Of a DNA stretch of 64,000 nucleotides, positions 11,601-22,298 are shown piece by piece; the first letter of the stretch is position 1, and every line of letters starts with the position of its first letter. A model generated the notes under the pieces. It made no database searches and was not told the DNA's origin. It saw nothing but the letters and a program-made list of their open reading frames with translations. The translations under genes and the position numbers were made by a program. The DNA comes from Whitmania pigra (Eukaryota > Annelida > Clitellata > Hirudinida > Haemopidae). Location of the stretch: the NCBI GenBank assembly GCA_021613335.1, contig JAJTWR010000278.1, forward strand, positions 1,071,501 to 1,135,500, read 5' to 3'.

Positions 11601-14600
11601 AATAATTTTTTGTCTTCCCCTGCAAGAGTTTAGCATGAAAATTCAAATGAAACCAAAACTTAATTACCTCGGCAATATTGATTGACATTGAATCAATGTA
11701 ATCATTTCTCAAATGCCTCCAAGCTGCTGACATTGCTTGACAATGACTACACCATGGAACAAAAAATTTAATAAAGTTGTATTTTGACAATGAAATGGTA
11801 TCTTGAAAATCATGTGATGTCAGCTCAAACTGGCCTCTCTAAAATAAAAGCAAAAATTAATAAAAGGTTAAATATTAAGGCTGAGAGCAACTAACTTAAT
11901 TTTAATTGTCAACTTTTGTAAAATTAATGATTAATGAGTATCTCAATAGTTAATATCAATTAAAATACAAAAACTTCTGTAACTCATAAACAAGGGTGGA
12001 TCTAGAACACTTTGGTGCGGGCCACACACTGGAGCACAGCTACTAGAATTAGTCAAAAATAGCAAATTATTGAAATAATTTTTTAAAATATTGAATTAAA
12101 ATGCATTTTTTAAATTTAAATTTATTTTTTAGTTAATTTTTACTTTATAGATTTACTTAATTTTTTTAAATTTTAATTTTGAATCCACCCTTGCTCACAA
12201 ATTTATAATTTATCAATTAAAATTCAGTTAAAACATGAAACGGCGCAAATGTTTTCCCAATGCAATGGGGAATGTCAACAAATAACCGACTATGCAAACA
12301 CAGGAGCCTGTTAACAGCACAGTAACAACTGGCAATAGGGTCACTTCAACTTTGCACCAAAACCTTTGACCCTATGAGCAGTTTTCTGTATAACAAGGTG
12401 TCTGTGTTAAATCATAGGAAATAATAAACCCATAAACAAATTTATAATTAGAAGACAATTTACCACAAGCCACATACAGGATAAGATATAAGAAGAAAAT
12501 ACTCAGCTATTACAATTTATTAAAAAATTGTTTATAGTACATTCAAATCCGGTTATGTCACCTGCCTAGGGGTTTCCCAAAAAGTGTCGAGATAACCGAT
12601 GATTGAGATAACTGAAAATCAATATGGCTACTGTATATTAACATGTGCTTGCAATTTCTTTGTGTACATAATGTGCATTAATAAATGACAGTGCACATGC
12701 ACTTGTTTTAAGTTTTTTTACACAACAGCAATTGATATTTGATACTGATAACAGTGTACATACATGTTTGCTAACAACAAAATGTATATGTGAACCAACT
12801 AACAGCAGATCGCAAAAAGAACCACTGCCGATTCTCGATACAAATCTTTATAATTATATGTTCCTACATTTGCCTCTATGGACTGAATGTCTAATTTTCT
12901 CTTAACACCTCCAGACATTTTAGAATGAAAAAATAGAACAGAAAAAAAAACAGAATAACTACAGCATCTTACCGCTCAGACAAAATCAGTAAGAATGAAT
13001 TGGGATCAGTGACATAAATGAATTGACATAACCGATGAGAAAATGCTACAACAAAGTGGGAATTTGGCGGCTCCAGTTCAAAGTTGACGATTAGTCAAGA
13101 TAACTTGTAAAGTGTAAGATGTAAAGTGGCGAATTCGGCCTTGTATTGTGCTGGAGATATTACGGTTTGGTACATAAAAGTATCGACATTTCTATGAGAA
13201 AATGAGATAAGACAAAGAGGGAATTTGGTGGTTCCACTTCAAAAACGTCGACTTAATAGGGTTGGCAAGTTAACCGAGGTCAAGATAAGTAGATTCTACT
13301 GTAACATCATTTATACCATCAAAAAAATACACCCTAAGCATCTTTGGCTGGCGTCAGCTTAAACTGACTGTCACATTTCTGACCAAAATGGGCAGAGTTT
13401 GGCAATTAAATTTTTAAATTATTTTTTACATTGTTTAAATGCCTAATAATTACACAAAATTGTAAAATTGCATCATGGTATGGTATGGGTTAAATAAACT
13501 TTTATTGTCAATAATTATTATTTCTTAATTAATATTCATTTTACTATTTATAGCTGTGAATTCAAAATTAAATGAAGATTACATTAATAATGAAAATGTC
13601 AAGCAAAATTTTGTTTTGATTCAAAAACTCCAAAGAGACTTCACAAAGTCTCCTGTTGTCATATTTCCACCAAAAACATCGTTAATCAAACTCTTGCTAG
13701 GATTGAACTTGCAGCAACTTCCATCTCTGGCAATTGCTTGTTTGGTTTTATCCAACAAAGGACCTGCGAAAAAGCTTTCAACAAGAGAAGTCATTTGAAG
13801 GGGCTGATCATAAGTCTAAAATATAAATTTAATTCTGTCTGTAGCATTTTTATATAGGATTGAGAGGTGGAAGAAATAAAGACTTTTTAAAACCAGCAAC
13901 ATCATTTCAGCTTTTTCCAAAGACAACTTCCATTTTAGTTTGTGTCCATTAACTTTGCCTTCCAGATTTTGTCCTGAATCCTGAATAATTTTAATAATAT
14001 GTCTTCTAAAGAAGGTGTTGAACAATAGCTCAGATGTCCTATTCCTGGCTTCTTGCTGGGAAATGATCGCAGATGTAAGATCAAGCTTGACGGTGCTTTC
14101 TTCAGGTTTGGCTATTTTGACACAAGCATCATTGTCGTATGCATTTTCACATCCATCATCCAAAGCAACAAATTCCTGAAACATCATGTCTGGAGGAAGA
14201 ATTTGCAAATATTATAGCCCTTTCGGCAATGGACCTGTTACTAGTACAAGTACTAGTACTAGGATCAAGCTAAAACACTTTGCCATTGACTTCCTTTTAC
14301 TGACACTCATCTGCAGATGCCATATTTTTCTGCCTGAATATTTATGCCTCCACTGAGCTCAGCTCCAAGAAATAACAGCGATGAATGGAGAAGCTCATGA
14401 TAATCGTCTCTGGGCTGAAACTCTGTTATTTGATGCCCAATGAAGTGAATAATGTCACCCATAACTGAAGTGAGGGCAGATGCAATGAAATCTACAGCCA
14501 GTCCATTTTCATATCTAGACTTTTCAACTAAAATATTCATTGAATCTCTGGAACAACTTTATGCAATGTTTGCTAGATGAAGGGTAGATCAGTGTTTCAA

Positions 14601-17600
14601 ACAACTTTGTAACATTTAGTTCCATTATGTGATGCATACCTGCCAAGCTGATCAAATTTGCCAAGCTTTCATTCCAGTAGGCATGCACCCACTTGAGCTT
14701 TTATATTTCTGGCTCTAGTCTCAAAACACATGAACTTAATCTGGTTGGCAAGGTTCCATTCCTAAAAGAGATTAAACACCTGTCCAGTTTTGGACATTTG
14801 GCAATTTTGTTACCCCAGCAAGTTCAATGTTCACTCCAGAATTGCAAGATGAACTCGTTTCTTTGGCATTAAAGCAGACAACATTTTGTGATCCCAGTTC
14901 ACAGTTAATGGTGAACTTGGATCAAAAGATGCCTGAATTGCTTTGATGACATAAGCATCAAAGAATATTAATATATACATACGTTTAGAGCTAAAAATGT
15001 TTGTTGGTGCAAATTTGACCAAAAACCTCAATTTTACAAAAAATTCAAATATTGAAAACTTTGACCACATTGAGCGACCAATAAATATTAATATATTTCA
15101 ATAAAAATTAGCACAGTTACTATATATCATAAAAAAAAACAACTTCAGAGGGTGGGCAATTTAAAATGTTAACAAAATTTTTAGCTCATATATTTGAGTG
15201 GCACCCTAATGCACATATTTGAGAACACTTTTCAAATTCCAGTCATCATTAATCTAGTGGCCAATAATTTCAGAACAATTTTCATTACCGACAGATATCC
15301 AAAAATCACATTTGGCACAATTACCCAGTTTACGTGGGTCAGGGATGTGGTGGAATTTGAGGTGAACTTGAGTTTTGTCATTTTCTCTAATGAAAAAAAT
15401 TAATTAAAAGACTGTCTGGCCTGCCATCTTCTTCTCTTGATTCAACAAAAATGGTGGTCACAGACAGTGATATTCCAGTTTTGCAATTTCTGGGGATTAC
15501 AGTTTCTTTTTTAACTTTTCAGTTTTAGCTTCTATAAAGTTTTGTAAATTTTTATATTTTTAGTTTTTATATAGTTTTCATGTCATCACTGCAGTTTCTA
15601 TATAGTTTCAGTTTCAAAATTACAAAAAAAAAATTAACTCCTTTTTTCAAATTTTAATAAAATTGAGTTTTTGCTTCACTCTTACTTCCAACGATCTCGA
15701 TATTCTGTTTCGGCAACTTTTCATCCGGTAAATTTACTGCCGAAACATTCAACCCAAATATTAATCGCTGGAAAAAAACAACGACATACCATAAACAAAA
15801 AATATTCTCTCAACATAAGCCTGTGAGGCTGGTGATGCCGGAATGTCAAGAGCCATTTCTGTCAGCCACATGTGACCTGGTTATCCAGTATTTCAGTGCA
15901 TTATTTGATTGCTGTTTGAAGTCCAACAAGTAGCAGTCAAGTGCTGATTGCAAAGACTTGCACAAAGTCTTTGTTGGGCCACTAGAGCACTAGATGCTTG
16001 AACTTTTTAAGAGTGGGTTTCACTTGTTTCGTTTGTATAATGTTTTCTTCTTGAGCATGCCATTTGTGTTTAAGCTTCAATGTTTTCTTGCTTTCTTTCT
16101 CGACATGTTCTTTGTGAATATCTGGGTGATGTGCTTTCAGATGCACTTTCGTGTTAGTGGCGTTTTTGCATATTATGACTTGTCCGCAATTTTCGCCATT
16201 GTTCTTTACTGCTATAAACTTACATTTTCCATCAAAATTTTTGAAATAATCCCAAACAGGGATTTCACGTTTATGTGCAGAGAATTGCTTAATTAAACTA
16301 GCCAATTATTTAACCACAAGTGAGAGACTGATAAGGAATTAAAAAAAGGAGGTAATGGTGCACAATTTTAAAAAAATGTTTGCATAAATTTTTGTAAAAT
16401 TATTGAAAAATATTCAAAAGCTATAGAAACTGAAATACAATTTTTCAAGATTCTATAAAGTTTTTTTAGCTATTTCTATTTCTATAAAGTTTAAGTTCTA
16501 AGCAATTTGAATCATTTCTATATCAGTTTTATTACAATCATTCTAGATTCAGTTATACGAATATCACTGGTCAGAGAGGGAAAGCAGAATAAAATATTGA
16601 AATTCTGTGTACCCCTGAAAATAAGACCTAGCCAAAAATAAACCCTAACATGCATTTTCAAGGCACCCTACCCAAAATATAAGCCCTAGTTAAGATTGCC
16701 AACTGGAATTTCTGCGGGAAATGGATTCGCAAGAAATTCAGAGTTTGGAGATTTATAATGATGTTCCAGAAGATATGATTGCACTTGATTATTTTTTTTT
16801 CAAAATCTTTCTAATTGAAAGGTTTCCTAATACTCTTGTAGAATATTACTTTTATTAAAAATGAATAAAACCATGCTACTTACATCTTGTGGCAAAATAA
16901 TTTGTGTAACATGAATAAATATGCTGACAAACTGTTGAATATGAAAACATAAGACATGCCCAAAACTAAGCCCTAGCATCTTAGTCCCCAACCATGTGCC
17001 TGAGAGCAACATGGCGGGCCCACCATCGGTTTTTTGTGTGCTAGTATGAAAAAAGTAAAAAAATAAGAATGAAAATTAACTGAAATTTAAGAGTAAATTT
17101 ACAGCACTGACTAGGTACTGAAGATGAACATTCTGGTCTTATCTTCCAAGTAGAAATATGATGTCTCAGTAAAGACATAAGAGTTTTAAGTTTGGTTGAA
17201 GAGACCAAAACAATTTCTCGAATCTAAAAATCAACACTTTGATCAATTGACCAAGTTCCGGTTAATAGATTTGGGATTTCTCAAGGATATCATGGACAAA
17301 TTAAATGCTATAAACTTGAAACTGCAGGGAAAAGAAAACCATTTTGCTACAATGGTAAGCTCTATAAAGTCACTTAAATCGAAGTAGCATTGTGTTGATG
17401 ACATTTTTGAAGTCTTCCTGATCAGCTGGCTTTCAGGTACTTCTTTGCAATCTCTTACAATTGCAAACTGTTGCTCGAGCATCAGAAGATGATCTGCAGT
17501 TGTACTTAGATGGTATTTGGGGATGATGTGAATAAGCACACCAAGTCCAAGAACATGAAAAGTCTTTATACTTCTGCTACGTGCAGTGATGGGCGAATCA

Positions 17601-20600
17601 AATCGCGATTTAAGCAAGGTTGCGATTCGATTTTGGCCTCAGTGATTTTGATTCGATTTGCCTTTTTTTTATTCGATTTGCTTTTTCAAATCGAACCATT
17701 GAAATAAAGATGGTTATATATTTTTAATTTTGTAAAAATGGTTATAAATTTAAGAATTCTATATCTTTGGCGTGCTCCTCGTTAAATAAACATGCTTTTG
17801 TTCTACTTGTAGCTTACCGCGTTTTAAATATGTCCGAGTTAGATAGTAGGAAATATGGGATTTTAGCGAAATTTTTTAAAGATAGCCAAAGGACGGATAG
17901 CGATTGGTGTATGAGGTGCAAATTTTGCGGGAAACGAATAAAATCAAAGCCCGGAGTAACATCAAACTTTCATTGCCATGTTAAGGTTAGTCAACATTGT
18001 CATCAGAGATTTAAAATACATCGGAGCCACATTAAAAATTTCATTTTTCTCTTTAGACCAGTCATCTAGAGCTGTACAAAGATGCAAAAGAAAAAGATAA
18101 GGAAACAACAACTCAACAGAGTCATTCGTTGCTACCATTCATGACTATGGCAGGAGGTATTAATGAAAATTCTCGTTCTCTGACATACAATGATTCCAAT
18201 CCAAAGCAAAAGGCCATTACCGAAGGAATAGTGAAACATCTTGTAGCCGAAGCAATGCTTCCGCTACGCATAGTTGAAAGTTCAGGTTTTGCCTCTTTTA
18301 TGAGAATTGTGTATCCAAATTTTGTTATCCAAAGTAGAAGGACTATAAATAGAAAATTAACTGGTGTATTGCAGACCTTAAGAGACAATTTGAAGAATGA
18401 AATTGAACTACTAATACATGCTTCAACAGATTTGTGGAGCAGCCATTCATTTGAACCAATTATAGGAGTAAAATTCCACTACTTTGACGAAAGCTTTCAG
18501 CTGAGAACAAAGACGGCTGCTTACAGACACTTCGGGTCCCAACACACGGGAAAAAATATTTGTGCAGCTTTTGAGGAAATACTGTCAGAGTATGGGTTGC
18601 AGAGCATTGACATTGAATATGGTGTTACTGACAATGCCAGAAACATGCTCAAAGCATTCACAATATTTTCCAAGGAAGCTGCCAAGTTTGCCTTTGATCA
18701 AAAGGAAAATAAAAGTCAAATTAGAGAACGTGATGAGGCTTCAGAGCCATTGAATGATATTGATGAAATTTCAGAGTTTTTGTCAGATGAAAATTTCGAT
18801 GACAATGAGGATATTCTTCAGGACAATCATGTTTTAGGAACAACCCATCGACTTCCATGTTTTGCACATACCTTGCAGCTAGCTGTTAAAGATGCACAAA
18901 AAATTGTTCCTTTAGCAGAGAAAATTTTAAACGAAAGCAGCGCTGTAGTTGTTTCCTTCCGCAGGTCACTATACTGGAATGAAGAGCTCCAGAAAAAATC
19001 AGATGGTTTGACTTTGTTAGCTGCTGTGCCTACCAGATGGAACTCCAATCTGATAATGCTAAGATTATCTCAAGCTGCAGTATGGAAGACGGTTAATGAA
19101 ACTCTAGTTAAAGCAGAAGAAGTCAAACGCAGCTCAGGTGAACGTGTCCCTCGAATCACAGTTTCATGTTCTTTGCTGCTTGAGCTTGTCTCTTTACTTG
19201 AGCCATTTGAAGAAGCAACACAGGTGATGGTGTCACAATTTCACAAGTGATACCTGCATTAATTGGGATTGATGAAGCAGTTTCAAATTGTCAAACCCAG
19301 TTAATTGCTCTGAAAAAAAACCTTAGTGCAGCTCTTCATAACCGATTCCGGGAATCTATGAGAAGACCAGAGTATGTGGTCTCAACTGTGTTGGATAGTC
19401 ATTTCAAACTAGTTCCTTTTGGTACCACCCCGCTGCTTGATTCGCATTTTACTGACAGTGGCTCACAGAAAAGTCCTACTTTAATAATCCCATCAGCCAA
19501 TGAGGCAAGATCTCTTCTTCTTCACACGATGGATTCAATAAAGTCAGATGAAATAACAGGGTCTCACACTGCACAGTCTAAAACCTCATGCCAAACAGAA
19601 AAGAATCTACCTGAACCAACTACCAGTTCTGGTCGGCAGAGCATTTTTGCAAGATACCATTGTCCTCAGGTATGAACAAATTATATTGGATTGGAAATGT
19701 ACGTTAATTATTAAATAATATGTATATATTGCAGGTTAGTGACAAAGAGGACGAAGAGGATTCAGTGTATCTTAATGCTCCAACGGACCACAACATCACT
19801 GCTGAACAATTTTGGGCAGCTAATGGTCACAGCTTTCCAAAACTACAACGACTTGCGCGTAGACTTCTAAGCATCCCGGCATCATCTGGAAGTGTGGAGA
19901 GACTGTTTTCAATTTCAAGTGCTTTTGTCTCTGCCAGAAGAAATCGATTATCAGCGTCGACTGTGAAGTCACTGTTGCTCTTGAGGGAACAGAACTGACT
20001 CGAACTGGGTTTTAATGATTTTTTAAACGGTAATAAAACTGTAAAAATGTTGGCTGTTAATTTCATTGTGTTTTGCTCGAAAAAATTTGCGAAGCTAGGG
20101 CAGCAGTAAATTTTGGAAGATTTGATTCGATTTGGGATTTGATTTGATTTGGAATTTTGAGATTCTATTTGAGATTTGGTTGTTGAGATTTAAATCATTT
20201 TACAAATGATTTGAGATTTGACCATTGAGATTCGATTTGAGATTTGCCCATCACTGGCTACATGTAACATTCTTGATTCACCTTCCTTCAAAGAAGCTGA
20301 TAGGAAGGTAAATTATAGAACCACATCTCAGGGGTGGGGCATGGGATGGCTTTAAATCTTTCAAAACATTAAATAAAAATGGTTCCCTAATTTTAATAAA
20401 CTTTTAAATAGTAATCTCTGGCTCTCTAAGTTGTGTTCTATCTTTTAAAAGAAATACTGTATTTTTAACTGGCTCAGTTGATTTATAATTGCCTTTTTCG
20501 TACTGCAGTACTCATAAGTCTTCTATTTTCGCCCAAGTTTTGATTTTATCTGAAGTTTTTTCAAAATATACGTGTTATACATGTTCTGATAGATATTTTT

Positions 20601-22136
20601 CGGGAGAATTCAAATATGTAACTGTCTTGGCTAGTGGACGCACAGATCTATCATAAAAAATCTTAAAAGTTTTCATGCATTAATTAAAAATAGTTCCAGA
20701 TTTTTAAACTTTTTTTTTTTTTAATACTAGGCCTGGCTCTCTGACCTTTTTTCTATTTTTAAAGCAGTCTGCACATTTTTATCTCTATCGGTTGATTTTT
20801 AAACGCCTTGACAAAAAAGCTCTAAAAAGGGGCTAGAACAGGGGCAGTTATCACCTATGTTTTATTTAATGCAACACATAATAAGGGTATCATGCAATGC
20901 AAGAGAAGCAAGAAATGGTGACAGTGCTGTTAAAATTGTGATTAAATGACTTCTACTTTTGTTCATATTCCTTTGATTGGCATTCTAATAAAACTCAGAT
21001 TCAATTTCAATTTTATCATTTCATCTCTTCAGAAATTTTTTATAATTTGAAGCAGAATTTCTAATTAGTGACTATTTGTGATTTGTCATACTTCAAAACA
21101 CACACATTCATCCAACCATAGCTAATAACTAATTTTGTTGAAACTTGCCACACATTGAGACTAAAGATAATTTTTCATGTAAAATAACTTTCATAACTTT
21201 TCGACCAAACCATGTATCTCGCTTTGTGACTGAAAAAATACTAAACCTGGTAGGATGTTGGTGGGTGCAATGTAAAAATGGGCTTGTCAGTAGGATCACA
21301 TTTCAACATTTTTCCAATGAACACATACAGATTAACAAATGATTTTTTTCCTTTAAATATGATGCTCTTTTCTTGACTGGTCCGAAAGTATTGTAATCTG
21401 TCAACATATTTCTTTTTAATTTTGCAGATCACCTTAGAACCTTTTTAATTTACTAACGTTGGGTATCTTACAATATTCAGCTCATAACATAATGATTTGA
21501 AACCATCACAATCCACCTGAAACACACATACATGTGATTAAATGACAGGATATATAAATATATATTCTAAATAGATTGCAAAACTAACTTTTACAAAATT
21601 AACTTTATTATAATTATTATTATTTCCATGGTTATAACTTTCAGCCAGCTTTTCAAAAATGGGTTTAATTTTCAAGCAATGTCCACACCTAAAATAGATT
21701 CATCTCAAAGAAATAAAGATGAAAGTGAAGACAAAAATAACCTATGCTATTGAATACAACACAAACAATATTTGCTATTATTGGTTCATCACGTTTAAGA
21801 AATATTAGTAAAATTAAGTGTAGCAATAAGTGACATAATAATAATAATAATTAATTTATAAAGCGCCATGTGCGTAGCGTCAGAGGCGCCTAATGACCAT
21901 TACTGAAACGAGACAAAGCTTAGATATTCGAAACTACGTGAGATTGTTCGCAACTCGATGTCAAACACTTACCATGATGTGTAAAAGAGCACAAACTGTG
22001 GATGCATACGGACATTATTGTAAAAATCATCATTATCACTTAGTGAAGTGACATAAGCCGCTTGAGCAAATGAAAGCAAAAATGTCAAAATAAAACAAAA
22101 CACATAAGAACTAAGCAAACCGCTTGTCATTTCCAT
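5624..22136 (-). CDS. TXNDC5-like: ER thioredoxin-domain (PDI-family) protein, TXNDC5-like, 12 exons seen
   Basis: Exons (minus): 22136-21973, 21688-21589, 21516-21458, 21397-21247, 11838-11668, 10714-10628, 10508-10394, 10336-10158, 10074-9988, 9782-9672, (one not found), 5987-5858, 5803-5624. Phases agree across the first ten exons and across the last two. Residues 1-27 are a signal peptide ('FILTFLLSFAQA'). Thioredoxin unit 1 has WCGHC at about residue 55 and unit 2 has WCSHC at 187. Unit 3 has only SCPYR at 315, so the second cysteine is gone. Unit 4 is partial and also lacks CxxC. The cis-proline loops are YPT, YPS, FPS and CPA. The protein ends KEEL, an ER-retrieval signal. The likely role is ER disulfide chemistry or chaperoning by units 1-2. 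Known TXNDC5 has three units, so orthology is tentative. An exon with length 2 modulo 3 should lie between 9671 and 5988. Confidence 0.85.
6480..6812 (+). repeat. Inverted duplication, arm 1 (intronic)
   Basis: This block is the reverse complement of 13304-13561 plus 13885-13925. Shared landmarks, in order, are 'gaaatgatgttgctggtttt', 'gaattcacagct', 'ccaaactctgcccattttgg' and 'actgacgccagc'. Each arm is followed by a Tigger derivative at the same position. Relative to arm 2 it lacks about 320 bp (13562-13884). The reading frame at its start matches the C-terminal end of the unidentified protein in arm 2. Confidence 0.75.
6813..7540 (+). mobile_element. Tigger/pogo deletion derivative with transposase C-terminus
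   Basis: Starts with a Tigger-like terminus ('gtagaacccactaatcttg'). A non-coding leader of about 300 bp resembles the one in the copy at 13301-12540. The sequence then jumps directly to an open frame of 137 codons at 7119-7532. That frame is the acidic C-terminal tail of a Tigger/CENP-B-like transposase and ends 'KKQQSTLDFVKKL', a PIP-box-like end often seen in this family. The DNA-binding and DDE domains are deleted. The right terminus was not found. Confidence 0.7.
7771..8200 (+). pseudogene. Tc1/mariner transposase remnant
   Basis: Begins with 'MGSGKRL.DIKKGQ', the usual start of one Tc1-like group. The helix-turn-helix part is riddled with stops. Near 8000 it reads 'VTFSDEKK', then 'KYYWHD' and 'SVIVW', which are the Tc1 catalytic-core landmarks 'FSDEKKF...YYWHD...GSVMVWG'. 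Several stops and frameshifts are present and no terminal repeats were recognised. It lies in the intron between exons 10 and 12 of the thioredoxin-domain gene. Confidence 0.65.
8586..9019 (-). pseudogene. Possible hAT-like transposase fragment
   Basis: Two adjoining minus-strand frames (9019-8795 and 8798-8586) read 'CDALVPLEIAVRYFYQED', 'FTLKKLRDLNTPIG' and an acidic stretch 'DQDDDGFEIEVEDVAEDD'. The first resembles the region before the dimerisation domain of hAT-type transposases in my recollection; I cannot verify it. No terminal repeats seen. Confidence 0.35.
11991..12193. mobile_element. 203-bp MITE with 8-bp target duplication (hAT type)
   Basis: Terminal inverted repeats 'CAAGGGTGGAT' at 11991 and its reverse complement ending at 12193. 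Target duplication ctcataaa (11983-11990) / ctcacaaa (12194-12201), 7 of 8 matching. The interior is AT-rich with no coding. It sits in the 9.4-kb intron of the thioredoxin-domain gene, 150 bp downstream of exon 5's acceptor side. Confidence 0.75.
12540..13301 (-). mobile_element. Tigger/pogo deletion derivative with transposase N-terminus
   Basis: Flanked by TA on both sides (12538-12539 and 13302-13303), the pogo/Tigger target. Read from 13301 downward it starts 'CAGTAGAATCTACTTATC', has a leader of about 380 bp, then an ATG at 12918 with 'MSGGVKRKLDIQSIE', the typical basic start of Tigger transposases. The frame is lost soon after and the rest is deleted. It is complementary to the copy at 6813, which kept the opposite end of the transposase. 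Confidence 0.75.
13304..13925 (-). repeat. Inverted duplication, arm 2, with a ~320-bp extra block
   Basis: 13304-13561 and 13885-13925 together are the reverse complement of 6480-6812. The block 13562-13884 is present only here. It has no GT-AG borders, so it is an insertion here or a deletion in arm 1 and not an intron. It contains an 80-codon open frame with no recognisable product. Confidence 0.7.
13816..14540 (-). pseudogene. Fragments of an unidentified repeat-associated protein
   Basis: Two open frames, 14540-14307 and 14208-13816, are separated by a short broken stretch. The first reads 'ENGLAVDFIASALTSVMGD', then 'RDDYHELLHSSLLFLGAE'. The second is an acidic-to-basic stretch ending 'EKAEMMLLVLKSL'. 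The tail of the second is also found in arm 1 of the inverted duplication, so the sequence is multi-copy and probably transposon-borne. I have an impression of a widespread uncharacterised animal family but cannot name it. No catalytic motif is evident. Confidence 0.4.
15725..16305 (-). mobile_element. Miniature hAT: BED zinc finger fused to dimerisation tail
   Basis: Minus-strand 16305-15982 is an open frame with a BED finger: 'VWDYFKNFDGKCKF', then 'CGQVIICKNATNTKVHLKAHH'. After a short degenerate link, 15868-15775 reads 'MALDIPASPASQAYVERIF', the hAT C-terminal dimerisation signature. The RNase-H-like catalytic core is missing, so this is an internal-deletion derivative. Both flanks are rich in 'tctataaagtttt'-type repeats; exact ends unresolved. 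It lies in the large intron of the thioredoxin-domain gene. Confidence 0.7.
16605..17025. repeat. AT-rich interspersed repeat of 'ataagaccta' type
   Basis: The left side has 'aaaataagacctagcc' and 'aataaaccctaac'. The right side has 'cataagacatgcccaaaact' and 'aagccctagcatc'. Such 'ATAAGACC' motifs are common at the ends of small DNA transposons. No target duplication or coding was found. Confidence 0.35.
17196..17400 (+). pseudogene. hAT (ZBED5-like) transposase fragment
   Basis: A 63-codon frame reads 'FRLIDLGFLKDIMDKLNAIN' followed by 'LKLQGKENHF'. This corresponds to the 'LAYLxDIFxxLNxLNLxLQGK' segment also present at 3980-4040. It is isolated, has no terminal repeats and is probably an old hAT relic. 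Confidence 0.55.
17584..20256 (+). mobile_element. Nearly complete hAT transposon with 8-bp target duplication
   Basis: Terminal repeats are 'CAGTGATGGGC' at 17584 and 'GCCCATCACTG' ending at 20256. The flanking 8-mers are gctacgtg (17576-17583) and gctacatg (20257-20264). Subterminal zones at both ends consist of short 'gattcgatttg' repeats, possible transposase-binding arrays. It carries a three-exon transposase gene (17830-19998). At 2,673 bp it has normal hAT length and is the best-preserved DNA transposon in the window, lying in intron 4 of the thioredoxin-domain gene in opposite orientation. Confidence 0.9.
17830..19998 (+). CDS. hAT transposase (BED zinc finger), three exons, one frameshift
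   Basis: Exon 1 (17830-17985) encodes a BED finger with 'CKFCG' and 'SNFHCHVK'. Exon 2 (18057-19669) begins 'TSHLELYKDAKE'. It carries the catalytic RNase-H-like fold, with 'STDLWSSHSFEPIIGVKFHY' holding the first acidic residue, then 'VTDNARNM', 'CFAHTLQL' and 'VPTRWNSNL'. Exon 3 (19735-19998) has the dimerisation signature 'LSIPASSGSVERLFSISSAF'. Both introns are short (71 and 65 nt) and have GT-AG ends. A single frameshift near 19220-19235 splits the protein between 'EEATQV' and 'GVTISQVIPALIG'; otherwise no stop interrupts it. It would excise and reinsert its own element by DNA cleavage and strand transfer in the nucleus. It resembles ZBED1/ZBED4-type relatives. Confidence 0.85.
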
Positions 22137-22298
22137 ATTATTCAAACATTAGTCAAACGACGAGCTTCACATGAGTACGCTATGAAAATGTAAACAAAAT
22201 GCGCCAGCACATCTTGATAAAATGATGACAAAAAAATACCAAAAACATATAGTGAAATACCTCGTCATTTACAATAATTTACTTATATTATTATTATA

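Noticed and set aside
15994..16296. 100-codon plus-strand frame
   Set aside because: It is the antisense of the BED finger frame at 16305-15982, which has clear zinc-finger residues.
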